DNA from: Clostridia bacterium
GTDB lineage: Bacteria; Bacillota_A; Clostridia; Lachnospirales; Cellulosilyticaceae
Assembly: GCA_029239935.1 (NCBI GenBank)
Contig: JARBTY010000037.1
Location: 1 to 21,018 of the forward strand
DNA length: 21,018 nucleotides
Direction of reading: 5' to 3'
This document shows positions 8,898 through 16,407 of this stretch, piece by piece (within the stretch, counting starts at the first letter, position 1; the number at the start of each line of letters is the position of its first letter). The notes beneath the pieces were generated by a model. It worked only from the letters and a program-made list of their open reading frames with translations. It searched no databases and was not told the DNA's origin. The translations under genes and the position numbers were made by a program.

Positions 8898-9794
8898 TTA
8901 TTCATTTATTGCCTTTCTTATATGACCTTGGGCTGCCTTTAATTTCTCACTAGCCCTGCCTGCATCACATCCTAATAAAATCATGACAATAGCCAGTTTC
9001 ACACTGCCCTTTGCCTCTATGAGCGCATCTTTTGCAGTTATGCGGTCTACTTCTGTTGCATTCATAATAATATTTTCAGCCCGGGTCTCTAGTTTTTGAT
9101 TAGTCTGCTGAACATCTACCATCAAATTTTTATACACCTTACCTACGCCTACCATAGAAAGCGTGGAGATCATATTTAATACCATTTTTTGAGCAGTCCC
9201 CGCTTTTAATCTGGTTGATCCTGTGAGAACTTCTGGTCCTGGTACCACTTCAATGGCCATGTCCGCATGACCCCCTATGAGAGAATCTTTATTACAGGCC
9301 ACTGCTGCAGTGGCACATCCCAGTTGTTTTGCATACTGCAGTCCGGCTATCACATAAGGTGTTCTGCCGCTGGCAGCTATGCCAATAACGATGTCCTTAC
9401 TGGTAAGTCCAATCTGCTTAAGGTCATCAACTCCCAGTGTCTCGCTGTCTTCTGCACCTTCTACCGCTTTGATAAAGGCCCCTTCACCTCCCGCAATCAG
9501 CCCAACAACCTGTTCAGGTGAAGTTCCAAAAGTAGGCGGACACTCAACCGCATCCAAAAGCCCTAGTCTTCCGCTGGTTCCAGCCCCCATATAAATCAGT
9601 CTTCCATCCTTTTTAAAAGATTCTATGACTGCCTTTACGACCTTCTCTATCTGAGGAAGTTCTTTTTTAATAGCCCCAGCTACCTGCGCATCTTCTTCAT
9701 TCATTGTCACTAGCGCATCGTATAGAGACATGGTATCTAACTCTTGTGTTTTATTGTTTCTCTGTTCTGTTGACATCCCTTCTAAATCAAGCAT
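8898..9794 (-). CDS. murQ: N-acetylmuramic acid 6-phosphate etherase MurQ
   Basis: A 298-residue SIS-domain enzyme, the same length as Escherichia coli MurQ. It cleaves the lactyl ether of MurNAc-6-phosphate to give GlcNAc-6-phosphate and D-lactate. The sugar-phosphate site GAGTSGRLG (71-78) is followed by the catalytic pair Glu84 (DAVECPPTFG) and Glu115 (VEGAEDSE), matching Glu83 and Glu114 in E. coli. Other family segments, ASGRTPYVIAG and TRLKAGTAQKMVLNM, are intact. The frame is open further upstream inside murR, but ATG 9794, preceded by AAAAGGGGGA, gives the family length and overlaps the murR stop by 8 nt (ATGCTTGA). The product would feed NagA/NagB, which are not in the window. Confidence 0.95.
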   Translation of the reverse strand: MLDLEGMSTEQRNNKTQELDTMSLYDALVTMNEEDAQVAGAIKKELPQIEKVVKAVIESFKKDGRLIYMGAGTSGRLGLLDAVECPPTFGTSPEQVVGLIAGGEGAFIKAVEGAEDSETLGVDDLKQIGLTSKDIVIGIAASGRTPYVIAGLQYAKQLGCATAAVACNKDSLIGGHADMAIEVVPGPEVLTGSTRLKAGTAQKMVLNMISTLSMVGVGKVYKNLMVDVQQTNQKLETRAENIIMNATEVDRITAKDALIEAKGSVKLAIVMILLGCDAGRASEKLKAAQGHIRKAINE

Positions 9795-10641
9795 GAGGAT
9801 CCCCCTTTTGAATGTGTGTTTTTGAGATTTGTTCCAATGATTTTTCATATTGTGTATTTACATAACCTGTATATAAGATATCAATAATATTTAGCTGCGA
9901 TATCCTAGAAGACATCGCACCGCTCCGTACAATAGCTTCATTAGCTGCAACGAAGATATTGTAATCACATAGCAATGCAAGGGGCGACGATCCATACCGG
10001 GTAATAGATATGATCTTAGCACCAGATTCTTTCATAGCTTTGGCACATTCAATCATCTCTGTTGTCTGTCCAGAATAAGATAAAATAATACCTACATCCT
10101 CTGGTGACATATACCTAGCTGTCAAGAGCTGCACATGCCAGTCATCATTGACCGTACACCGCTTATCCAAACGCATCAATTTTAACTGAGCATCTTTGGC
10201 AACCAGCAGGGATGAGCCCATACCAAACAAGCAAACATTCTTACATCTGCCAAGAAGCTGGATACAGCTCTTAATGACTTCAAAATCAATCAGCGACTTG
10301 GTGTCCTCTAAGGATATAATGTTCTTATAAGTTACCTTATCCACGATTTCTTCAATGCGGTCAGCCTTAGTGATTTCCTTTTTTTCCTCCTGCTGGCTAT
10401 GCTTCCTTACGGCCATTTCGTATATCAGTGCCCTAATAAAATCCTTATACCCCTTAAATCCATTTTTTTGGCACATACGTATCACAGAAGAAGGTGAAGA
10501 AAAAGTTTGCTCTGCCAGCTGGTAGATAGTCATCGCTGAAATAGCTTCGACATGTTTCAGAATATAGGCAATAATGGTTTTTTCAGTTAGACTGGCCTCG
10601 TTATTATATTCTCTCAATCGTACTAATACACTTTTCATCAT
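9787..10641 (-). CDS. murR: RpiR-family regulator of the MurNAc operon (MurR-like)
   Basis: A 284-residue transcription factor. An N-terminal helix-turn-helix of the RpiR type (about 1-77, with the AEQTFSSPSSVIRMCQKNGFKGY region as recognition part, shown here only as a landmark near 43-65) is followed by a SIS sugar-phosphate-binding domain (about 110-245). It is the first gene of the operon. MurR proteins repress mur genes and are released by MurNAc-6-phosphate, so autoregulation is likely. Two adjacent ATGs (10641 and 10638) lie behind GAGGAAGG; 10638 has slightly better spacing. The stop overlaps murQ by 8 nt. The family is certain; the effector is inferred from context. Confidence 0.88.
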   Translation of the reverse strand: MMKSVLVRLREYNNEASLTEKTIIAYILKHVEAISAMTIYQLAEQTFSSPSSVIRMCQKNGFKGYKDFIRALIYEMAVRKHSQQEEKKEITKADRIEEIVDKVTYKNIISLEDTKSLIDFEVIKSCIQLLGRCKNVCLFGMGSSLLVAKDAQLKLMRLDKRCTVNDDWHVQLLTARYMSPEDVGIILSYSGQTTEMIECAKAMKESGAKIISITRYGSSPLALLCDYNIFVAANEAIVRSGAMSSRISQLNIIDILYTGYVNTQYEKSLEQISKTHIQKGDPHA

Positions 10642-10690
10642 ACCTTCCTCTTTTACTCTTTATGTCTTAACTACCTTGCTTTATGCCTTC

Positions 10691-10751
10691 ATTATAGCAT
10701 TATGGATTAGGGTGTCAATTATCATACGCATTTATGAACTTTTGTTTCATA
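10691..10751 (-). promoter_or_regulatory. consensus promoter and possible operator of the mur operon
   Basis: On the minus strand there is a perfect -35 TTGACA (10713-10718) and a perfect -10 TATAAT (10691-10696) with a 16-bp spacer, ending about 50 bp before murR. Just upstream lies the dyad TATGAA-N7-TTCATA (10733-10751). The perfect promoter suggests strong expression unless repressed. The dyad is a candidate MurR site, although its place upstream of -35 would be unusual for a simple repressor. No convincing cre site was found. Confidence 0.7.
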
Positions 10752-10832
10752 TAATGATTTTTTTAGTATATTATTCTATAAATTATTGAAACTTTGCAGA
10801 TTATTTAGGTATTTTAGATATAATTTACATAA

Positions 10833-10857
10833 AAAATACACTTATCAAAGATAAGTG
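10833..10857 (-). terminator. terminator of the purine-nucleoside phosphorylase gene
   Basis: An exact 8-bp stem, CACTTATC with GATAAGTG and a 3-nt loop (10839-10857), is followed on the minus strand by TATTTTTT. It lies about 60 nt after the stop of the phosphorylase gene. Confidence 0.75.
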
Positions 10858-10914
10858 CTAAAACTTTAAACAGCATACAGTGATAGAACATATTATCCTC
10901 TATACTGTACACAT

Positions 10915-11730
10915 CTAATTCATTTCATTGATAATACCCACTACCCATCTGCATAGTCTTTCAGAAGCTTTTTGAGCCGTTGCCACAACTCTTTCATGGG
11001 AGTGTTTTACTTTTTGTATGCCTGTAGCCATATTGGTTATACACGCTATACCCAGTACATCTATACCCAAATAATTGGCAGCTATTGTTTCAGGCACTGT
11101 TGACATGCCTACAGCATCAGCACCGTGTCTTTCAATCATCACAATTTCGGCAGCTGTTTCATAATAAGGGCCCATAAATCCTGCATAAACCCCTTCTGCA
11201 TACTGGATGTTTAAGTCTTCTGCGATTTTTTTAGCTTGATTCATCCATTCTATTTTATAAGGCTCTGACATATCTGGAAATCTTGGTCCAAATCTTTCAT
11301 CGTTCATGCCTATCAAAGGATTGTCCCCAAACAGATTGATAAAATCCCGAATCAGCATGAGTGTCCCAGGTTCAAAACTTCTGTTAATCCCTCCGCAGGC
11401 ATTGGTTACAATTATTTTTTCAATTCCCAGCTGTTTCATGACATATATTGGATACGTGATTTCTCTCATGGTATACCCTTCGTAGTAATGAAATCTACCT
11501 TGCATCAGCAGAACCTCTACCCCATTAATTGTTCCAAATACTAATTTGCCCTCGTGCCCCTTAACTGTTGATAGCGGAAAATTAGGAATGTCTGCATAAG
11601 CAATCTCTTGAGTTTCCTTTACTGCATCCACCAGATTCCCTAAACCCGATCCAAGGATAACTGCAATCTTTGGGATTTTATGAGTCTTTCCCTGTATATA
11701 ACGAACTGACTCCATAACTTTATCGTACAT
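10915..11730 (-). CDS. punA: purine-nucleoside phosphorylase (trimeric type)
   Basis: A 271-residue cytoplasmic enzyme that phosphorolyses inosine or guanosine (and deoxy forms) to base and ribose-1-phosphate. Motifs of the trimeric PNP family are in order: the phosphate loop ILGSGLG (25-31, Ser28), GRFHYYEGY (78-86, Arg79 and His81), TNACGGIN (109-116), GPYYETAAE (Glu191), VGMSTVPE (Met209, Ser210) and TNMATG (Asn233, equal to the base-binding Asn243 of the human enzyme). Length is normal. AGGAGG precedes ATG 11730. It stands alone between two terminators, with no other nucleoside genes nearby. The Bacillus naming punA/pupG is by similarity only. No clear promoter could be picked in 11731-11870. 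Confidence 0.93.
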   Translation of the reverse strand: MYDKVMESVRYIQGKTHKIPKIAVILGSGLGNLVDAVKETQEIAYADIPNFPLSTVKGHEGKLVFGTINGVEVLLMQGRFHYYEGYTMREITYPIYVMKQLGIEKIIVTNACGGINRSFEPGTLMLIRDFINLFGDNPLIGMNDERFGPRFPDMSEPYKIEWMNQAKKIAEDLNIQYAEGVYAGFMGPYYETAAEIVMIERHGADAVGMSTVPETIAANYLGIDVLGIACITNMATGIQKVKHSHERVVATAQKASERLCRWVVGIINEMN

Positions 11731-11870
11731 TTTATTTCCTCCTGATATTTAAATGAACTGGCTGTTTTATATAGCGCTTTTCTTTAGTTTAACATAGATT
11801 GAGCTTTTCTGGTAGCCACCCCTTCTCCCCTCATTGAAAATGAAAAGACAGTTAATAGCTTTATCAATCA

Positions 11871-11923
11871 AAATACTGCAGATAAAGGATTGAAGCGAAT
11901 CAAATCCTTTATCTGCAGTATTT
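11871..11923 (-). terminator. long hairpin terminator after alanine dehydrogenase
   Basis: Two perfectly complementary 21-nt arms (11871-11891 and 11903-11923) flank an 11-nt loop, starting 16 nt after the ald stop. The stem core contains CTGCAG and AAAGGATT. It should end the lrp-ald transcript, though only a short T-run follows on the minus strand (GTATTTTG). It is longer than any other terminator here. Confidence 0.6.
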
Positions 11924-11939
11924 ATTTCTAAATCATTTT

Positions 11940-13058
11940 TTATTTTAGAGCTTCTTCAGCTTGGGTGTATGCAATGTGTAAACTGTCTGCTACTGACTTA
12001 CATGTTAACTTGCCATCAATGGTATTTAGCCCTTTCATCAGTGCCGGATTCTCCAATAGCGCCTCTTTAATGCCCTTATCGGCAAGCTGTATCAGATAAG
12101 GTAAAGTTGCTGCCTCAAGTGCCAGCGTCGACGTCCTCGGAACAGCACCTGGCATATTAGCAACTGAATAATGAATAACTCCATATTTTTCGTAGCAAGG
12201 ATCGTCATGGGTTGTTACCCTATCTATTGTCTCAATGGAACCGCCTTGATCAATCGCTACATCTACAATAACTGAGCCTTTTTTCATCGTTTTTACCATC
12301 TCTTCGGTTACGATAATAGGCGCACTGGCACCCGTTACTAAAACGGCGCCTACCAGTAAATCCGCTTTTTTTACTGCCTCAGCTACATTATAGGCATTGC
12401 ACACAATCGTATCTACGCGGCCTGCAAAAATATCATCTAAATAACGTAAGCGAGGGATACTGATATCTAAAATAGTTACATGAGCCCCCATACCCACTGC
12501 CATCTTAGCAGCCTGAGTACCCACAACGCCGCCGCCGACAATAATGACTTCTGCTGGTTTGACCCCTGGTACCCCGCCAAGAAGAACACCAAGACCGCCA
12601 TTATATTTCTGAAGGAGGTTTGCTCCGATTTGAATAGACATTCTGCCTGCCACTTCACTCATTGGAGCGAGTAGTGGCAATGAGCCATTTTCTAATTCAA
12701 CCGTCTCATAGGCAATACCCGTCACTTTTTTATCAAGCAAAGCTTTGGTAAGTGGTTCATTGGGTGCTAAGTGCAAGTATGTATAGAGATTTTGATGAGG
12801 TTTAAACAAATCATATTCCGATGCTAAAGGTTCTTTAACCTTAACAATCGTCTCAGCTTTCTCAAACACTTCTGCACTTTTAGAAACAAGCACAGCTCCT
12901 GCCGCAGCATACTCTTCATCTGTAAAACCGCTGCCAATCCCAGCGCTCTGTTCTACAATCACTTCATGACCTCTCTTTGTCAAAATGCTAACCCCGCCTG
13001 GTGTTAACCCCACTCTGTTTTCATTATTTTTAATTTCTTTAGGTAATCCGATAATCAT
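11940..13058 (-). CDS. ald: alanine dehydrogenase
   Basis: A 372-residue NAD-dependent enzyme that interconverts L-alanine with pyruvate and ammonium. The substrate residues Arg15, Lys75 (VKVKEP) and His96 (LHLAP) are at the family positions. The Rossmann motif GGGVVGTQAA lies near 175. DVAIDQGG carries the catalytic aspartate near 270, and HYSVANMPGAVPRTST completes the substrate and nucleotide site. Length and order match Bacillus Ald. AAAGGAGC precedes ATG 13058. It begins 14 nt after the lrp-type gene and ends at a long hairpin, so the two form an operon. Alanine use as a nitrogen or carbon source, or during sporulation and germination, is the expected role. Confidence 0.96.
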   Translation of the reverse strand: MIIGLPKEIKNNENRVGLTPGGVSILTKRGHEVIVEQSAGIGSGFTDEEYAAAGAVLVSKSAEVFEKAETIVKVKEPLASEYDLFKPHQNLYTYLHLAPNEPLTKALLDKKVTGIAYETVELENGSLPLLAPMSEVAGRMSIQIGANLLQKYNGGLGVLLGGVPGVKPAEVIIVGGGVVGTQAAKMAVGMGAHVTILDISIPRLRYLDDIFAGRVDTIVCNAYNVAEAVKKADLLVGAVLVTGASAPIIVTEEMVKTMKKGSVIVDVAIDQGGSIETIDRVTTHDDPCYEKYGVIHYSVANMPGAVPRTSTLALEAATLPYLIQLADKGIKEALLENPALMKGLNTIDGKLTCKSVADSLHIAYTQAEEALK

Positions 13059-13072
13059 CCCTTATGCTCCTT

Positions 13073-13537
13073 TCATTTTCCTGATGGCAATTCCGATGGA
13101 CAAATTGAATAGTTGTTTTTTGTTGTTTTTAATACAACATTTGTATAAGTCTTGATAATGCCTGGCACACTTTTAACCTTATTCAAAATCTTTTCCAGCG
13201 ATTCTGGATTATTAGTTACAATCTTAATCATGTAATCATAATTCCCTGCGATGTAATGACACTCTAAAATGTCATTTTCCTCATTAACAAACTTCAAAAA
13301 GTTATCAATAAACTTAGGGCTTTCAAGACTTATAAACATCAGTGCCGTGAGTTCCTTGTTAAAATGCTTTCCACTAATAATTGTTGTGTACTGATTAATG
13401 ACCCCACTTCTTTCGAGCTTCTTAATCCGTTCACCAACTGCTGAGACAGAAAGATTAATCTTACTGCCTATTTCTGATAGGGATTCTCTTCCATTTTCCT
13501 GCAGTTCCTTTAAAATAGCTAAATCAATTGCATCCAT
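13073..13537 (-). CDS. Lrp/AsnC-family regulator, probable regulator of ald
   Basis: About 154 residues. An N-terminal winged helix-turn-helix (residues 1-50; LSEIGSKINLSVSAVGERIK region) is followed by a RAM/AsnC ligand-binding domain (about 62-140; landmarks CHYIAGNYDYMIKI and VPGIIKTYTNVVL). Members of this family bind amino acids and sense supply. It is first in a two-gene operon with ald, as with AldR or Lrp control of ald in other bacteria, so alanine is a reasonable effector. The frame is open to 13573. The ribosome site GGGGTGA at 13543-13548 supports ATG 13537, or the adjacent ATG 13540. Confidence 0.9.
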   Translation of the reverse strand: MDAIDLAILKELQENGRESLSEIGSKINLSVSAVGERIKKLERSGVINQYTTIISGKHFNKELTALMFISLESPKFIDNFLKFVNEENDILECHYIAGNYDYMIKIVTNNPESLEKILNKVKSVPGIIKTYTNVVLKTTKNNYSICPSELPSGK

Positions 13538-13571
13538 CATTTCACCCCAAAAATTATAGTCTAAATATAGC

Positions 13572-13599
13572 ATTATACAAAAAAATAATCAATATTATT
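13572..13599 (-). promoter_or_regulatory. possible lrp-ald promoter with AT-rich dyad
   Basis: A perfect -10 TATAAT (13572-13577, minus strand) would start transcription about 25 nt before the lrp-type gene. No good -35 was found. Just upstream lies the dyad AATAAT-CAAT-ATTATT (13584-13599), the kind of AT-rich palindrome bound by Lrp proteins. It may be a site of autoregulation. The region is so AT-rich that chance matches are likely. Confidence 0.3.
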
Positions 13600-13719
13600 A
13601 GATTATTCCCGTTATTTTTTCTGTTATATCTCATTTTAACATGTTTTTTATCGTTTACCACTTTGAAATATCCTATGAAATAAATTTTTTCGGTTTGTAG
13701 CACCTAGCTAGTCTGCTAA

Positions 13720-14412
13720 TCACCATGGTCTCTTATTTTTCAGCCAGCCATGCTTCTCCCAGTGAGCAACATCTACAGGATTAAACCCATATTTCTTGTG
13801 TACGAACCGCATCATATAAAATAATGCTTTTACCTTTAAAGAAGGCCTAACATGGCTGCTTTTTTTCTTTATTTTTAAAGCAAGTCCTTGTACTTGGTTT
13901 TGGATTTCTAATTTCTTTTTATGACTTACATCCTCCCAGTGAATCGCAGCAACATTTTTTCCATAGCTATAGGTCTCGGCTATCCCCCAAAAATCTGTAC
14001 TGTCTTTGATGTCTTTGATTGCAGATTTCGTTCCTGCCCCCGCTGCTGTAGAAATAATCAGTGCTTGCTTATGAAACATCTCCGCGCGAGGCTGATGGGC
14101 CATCCACTGATACCCGAAATGATCAAGAAAAGCCTTCATCTGCCCTGTTGTATGATAAACATAGACAGGGGATGTAAATAGTATAAGATCTGATCTGAGC
14201 ATAGCCTCCAGAATGGGTTTCAGGTCACCATAATCTGGACAACTTGCGTAATCTTCAAAACACTTAAAACATCCCCTACAGTAGTTTGAGGCATCTTTGG
14301 GCAGAAAAAATTCACTGAGTTCATCCTCCTCTAAAAGCTCTTCGATAAATTGTTTTGCAATATTGTAAGTACATGACTTGCGCTGCGTTCCATAAATTAC
14401 CGTGATCTTCAT
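13720..14412 (-). CDS. flavodoxin-family NAD(P)H-dependent FMN reductase / iron-sulfur flavoprotein-like
   Basis: A 230-residue soluble flavoprotein of the NADPH-dependent FMN reductase superfamily. The N-terminal strand and phosphate-binding loop are YGTQRKSCTYNIA (7-19). A cysteine group at Cys45, Cys48, Cys51 and Cys58 (NYCRGCFKCFEDYASCP) resembles the compact cluster-binding motif of iron-sulfur flavoproteins. FTSPVYVY (79-86) and ISTAAGAGT are flavin-contact loops. The C-terminal 50 residues are basic and lie outside the core fold. Substrate unknown; electron transfer or quinone and oxidant reduction are typical for the family. GGAGA and GAGAGG precede ATG 14412. No partner gene is linked. 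Confidence 0.8.
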   Translation of the reverse strand: MKITVIYGTQRKSCTYNIAKQFIEELLEEDELSEFFLPKDASNYCRGCFKCFEDYASCPDYGDLKPILEAMLRSDLILFTSPVYVYHTTGQMKAFLDHFGYQWMAHQPRAEMFHKQALIISTAAGAGTKSAIKDIKDSTDFWGIAETYSYGKNVAAIHWEDVSHKKKLEIQNQVQGLALKIKKKSSHVRPSLKVKALFYMMRFVHKKYGFNPVDVAHWEKHGWLKNKRPW

Positions 14413-14471
14413 CCTCTCACTCTCCTTGTCTCATATCGTTATCCCTAACCGTTCCTATCTTTCATATCCTC

Positions 14472-14500
14472 ATCTTACTTCAATCTTCCAAATAGTTCAA
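14472..14500 (-). promoter_or_regulatory. possible promoter of the flavodoxin-like gene
   Basis: On the minus strand TTGAAC (14495-14500) and TAAGAT (14472-14477) are separated by 17 bp, about 60 nt before the start codon of the flavodoxin-family gene. Confidence 0.4.
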
Positions 14501-14552
14501 TAAATAGTCTTATAGGTTTTTTATTCATTCCTATAATAATACCCTTTAAAAC

Positions 14553-14588
14553 AAAAAGAAGTACCGCTGCCTTCTCTGCCGATACTTC
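14553..14588 (-). terminator. terminator of the alpha/beta hydrolase gene
   Basis: Minus-strand arms GAAGTATCG (14580-14588) and CGGTACTTC (14558-14566) pair with one mismatch around a 13-nt loop. They are followed by TTTTT (14553-14557), 22 nt after the hydrolase stop. Confidence 0.7.
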
Positions 14589-14610
14589 CTTTTGCTTTAT
14601 GGGATATTAC

Positions 14611-15429
14611 TTAACATTCTTCAATAAATTGAACCACTTCTCTATTAAACTTATCTCGTTCATCATAAAACGTAGCATGTCCGCTGAACTCAAAAGGAAC
14701 AAGTCTTGAATTCTTAATACTTTTTCTTTGCGCCTCTGCTAAAGGAAATAAGCATACTTTATCATGTATACCCTGAATAATTAAGGTTGGCGTTTGTATT
14801 TCAGTAAGGTCACGAAATAACCCCTCTTCGCCTAACCAAGTGTACGCAACTGCCGCTGTAGCCCACGAGGCTGCTTGTAAGCCTAATCTAAAAAACCAAT
14901 CGGATAAGGCTTCCGTTATATACTGAAAGAAAAATATATTTCCAAAATCTCTTAACATTTGAGGACGGTCATTGTATGTTCCGCTAATAATATTTTCTAC
15001 ATCTTGTTTCTTTAAACCATAGGGAAAATAAGGTCTTTGGATAAGACTTGGGGCTGCAGCATCACACAACACCAGTTTCGACACCCCATAAGCCTGATGT
15101 CTTGCCATATATCTAACCGCTATTGCTCCTCCTGTTGAATGTCCAATTAAGGTGACATCCTTTAATTTAAGTGCTTCAATGACACATCTCACATCATCAG
15201 ATAGACGGTTATAATCATACCCTGCAAAAGGTCTGTCTGATCCTCCAAACCCTCTCTGATCTAATCCAATACATCTATAGCCCAGTTTAGGAAGCTGATT
15301 GAGCTGATACTCAAACAAATCATGACTTCCTGGCCAACCGTGCAGAAATAATATGACTTTTTTGCCTTCTGGATTAAGATCTTCTAAATAAACTTTTACA
15401 TCTGGTTCAACCATTACATAATATCCCAA
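14611..15429 (-). CDS. alpha/beta hydrolase
   Basis: A 272-residue cytoplasmic serine hydrolase. The oxyanion-hole segment FLHGWPGS (28-35) is followed by the nucleophile elbow GHSTGG with Ser98. The acid is Asp223 (GIHDKV) and the base His251 (FSGHATF), so the triad is complete. A helical cap lies at about 130-205. HGWPGS with GHSTGG resembles non-heme haloperoxidase or esterase-type members; the substrate cannot be told. TTG 15429 is the likely start, because GGAGGT lies 6 nt upstream and the residues MGYYVMVEPDVK are kept; ATG 15414 is the alternative. It is divergent from the next gene and has its own terminator. Confidence 0.88.
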   Translation of the reverse strand: MGYYVMVEPDVKVYLEDLNPEGKKVILFLHGWPGSHDLFEYQLNQLPKLGYRCIGLDQRGFGGSDRPFAGYDYNRLSDDVRCVIEALKLKDVTLIGHSTGGAIAVRYMARHQAYGVSKLVLCDAAAPSLIQRPYFPYGLKKQDVENIISGTYNDRPQMLRDFGNIFFFQYITEALSDWFFRLGLQAASWATAAVAYTWLGEEGLFRDLTEIQTPTLIIQGIHDKVCLFPLAEAQRKSIKNSRLVPFEFSGHATFYDERDKFNREVVQFIEEC

Positions 15430-15654
15430 GACACTACCTCCACCACAAACAATTTATTACCATTTTATTCCTTTTTAGGAAGTTTCGTGAATGTTATAGT
15501 GTTTATTTTAATTTAACTAAAAACTGCTCAAAGAACCAGCCATAGATTTAAAACAAGGTTAAACCTAATTCTTGAAAATCCATGATATCTCCATATACTT
15601 ATGTCAATATAATGTCGAGGCTACAACTAACTCATATTAAAAAGGAGATTTAAA

Positions 15655-16164
15655 ATGTTCAAAAAGATGATATCGATGTATCTGGTTTATGTTGTTTACT
15701 TTTTAGGAGTGGGAATGACTTCAAGCGGTATAGTATTAATGCCGTTTAATCCAATTAGGTATGCCATTATATTAGCTACAGGGCTATGCCTATTTAGTAC
15801 TGGTACATTCATTAACGAGTTTATCATTGACCGTAAGCAGATGTCAGTGTTGAAAATTCTTAAACTTGTTATTGTCTCACTTCTGCTGGCCATTGGCATC
15901 GGAATGATAAGCGGAGGTATTTCTCATTTCAAAGAAAGCCCAATTTATGCTTCTTATTTAATTCCCCTAGGTTTTATAATATCTATCATTAGCTTTTTTA
16001 TTAAAAACGCCTATATCTTATCAAAAAAACAATTACAGATATTCGGAATAGGAATATTAACAACAACAGTTATACTTTATGGAACTTTATCCATTGCAGC
16101 AACTCACTATTTAGATAACAGCAATGTAAAAAAGGGCGGGGATATTTTTATGGATACGCATTAA
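15655..16164 (+). CDS. small multi-spanning membrane protein of unknown function
   Basis: A 169-residue protein not recognised as a known family. It has five likely membrane segments: about 8-29, 35-57, 67-89, 98-120 and 127-149. A positive loop (DRKQMSVLK) follows the second segment and a short polar tail (HYLDNSNVKKGGD) ends it. No enzyme or transporter motif is visible. AAAGGAGA precedes ATG 15655, and a -10-like TATAAT is at 15608-15613 without a good -35. It is the only plus-strand gene in the right-hand third and stands alone. The real start and coding status are well supported by the ribosome site and hydrophobic pattern. Confidence 0.75.
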   Translation: MFKKMISMYLVYVVYFLGVGMTSSGIVLMPFNPIRYAIILATGLCLFSTGTFINEFIIDRKQMSVLKILKLVIVSLLLAIGIGMISGGISHFKESPIYASYLIPLGFIISIISFFIKNAYILSKKQLQIFGIGILTTTVILYGTLSIAATHYLDNSNVKKGGDIFMDTH

Positions 16165-16199
16165 CAAATATTCAACAATTAAAATAAATGAAGTGGACT

Positions 16200-16322
16200 C
16201 TATCTCAAGTAGAATACTAAAAAAATGAGCCAACATTGAATCCCAAGGATTTGATGTTGGCTCGTCTTAATAGTTACTGTATCTGGTGTTGCTATGATAG
16301 ATAAAAATTTAATATTCTCCAT
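16200..16322 (-). CDS. possible 40-residue small protein beside the insertion element
   Basis: ATG 16322 has a perfect AGGAGGTG ribosome site (16326-16333) with 5-nt spacing from AGGAGG. The frame runs 40 codons, beginning MENIKFLSIIATPDTVT and ending WLIFLVFYLR, to TAG at 16200-16202. The second half runs through a terminator hairpin, which is unusual for a real gene. The insertion element begins 53 nt upstream, so any former promoter may have been cut off; the 17640-17793 segment on the other side could have held it. It may be a small peptide gene, a leader peptide with attenuator, or the stump of a lost gene. No homology is recognised. Confidence 0.35.
   Translation of the reverse strand: MENIKFLSIIATPDTVTIKTSQHQILGIQCWLIFLVFYLR
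16215..16263 (-). terminator. terminator reading leftward, overlapping the small frame
   Basis: Outer arms GAGCCAACAT/ATGTTGGCTC (16227-16236 and 16254-16263) plus an inner AATCC/GGATT pairing around a 3-nt loop form a strong two-part hairpin. On the minus strand it is followed by ATTTTTTTAG, a clear T-run. It ends leftward transcription from the insertion-element side, and may also serve the plus-strand membrane-protein gene, less well. Confidence 0.8.
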
Positions 16323-16407
16323 ATTCACCTCCTGTATTTTTTATTGCAATATGATCAATTAAGGTTTGATACTATGTCAAGAAAATGGACACTACAAACA
16401 AAGTATT

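Noticed and set aside
9795..9848. Extended N-terminus of MurQ inside murR.
   Set aside because: ATG 9794 gives exactly the 298-residue family length, has a ribosome site and forms the same 8-nt overlap as murP/mupG.
11731..11870. Search for a purine riboswitch or promoter before purine-nucleoside phosphorylase.
   Set aside because: No purine-aptamer core and no convincing -35/-10 pair could be found.
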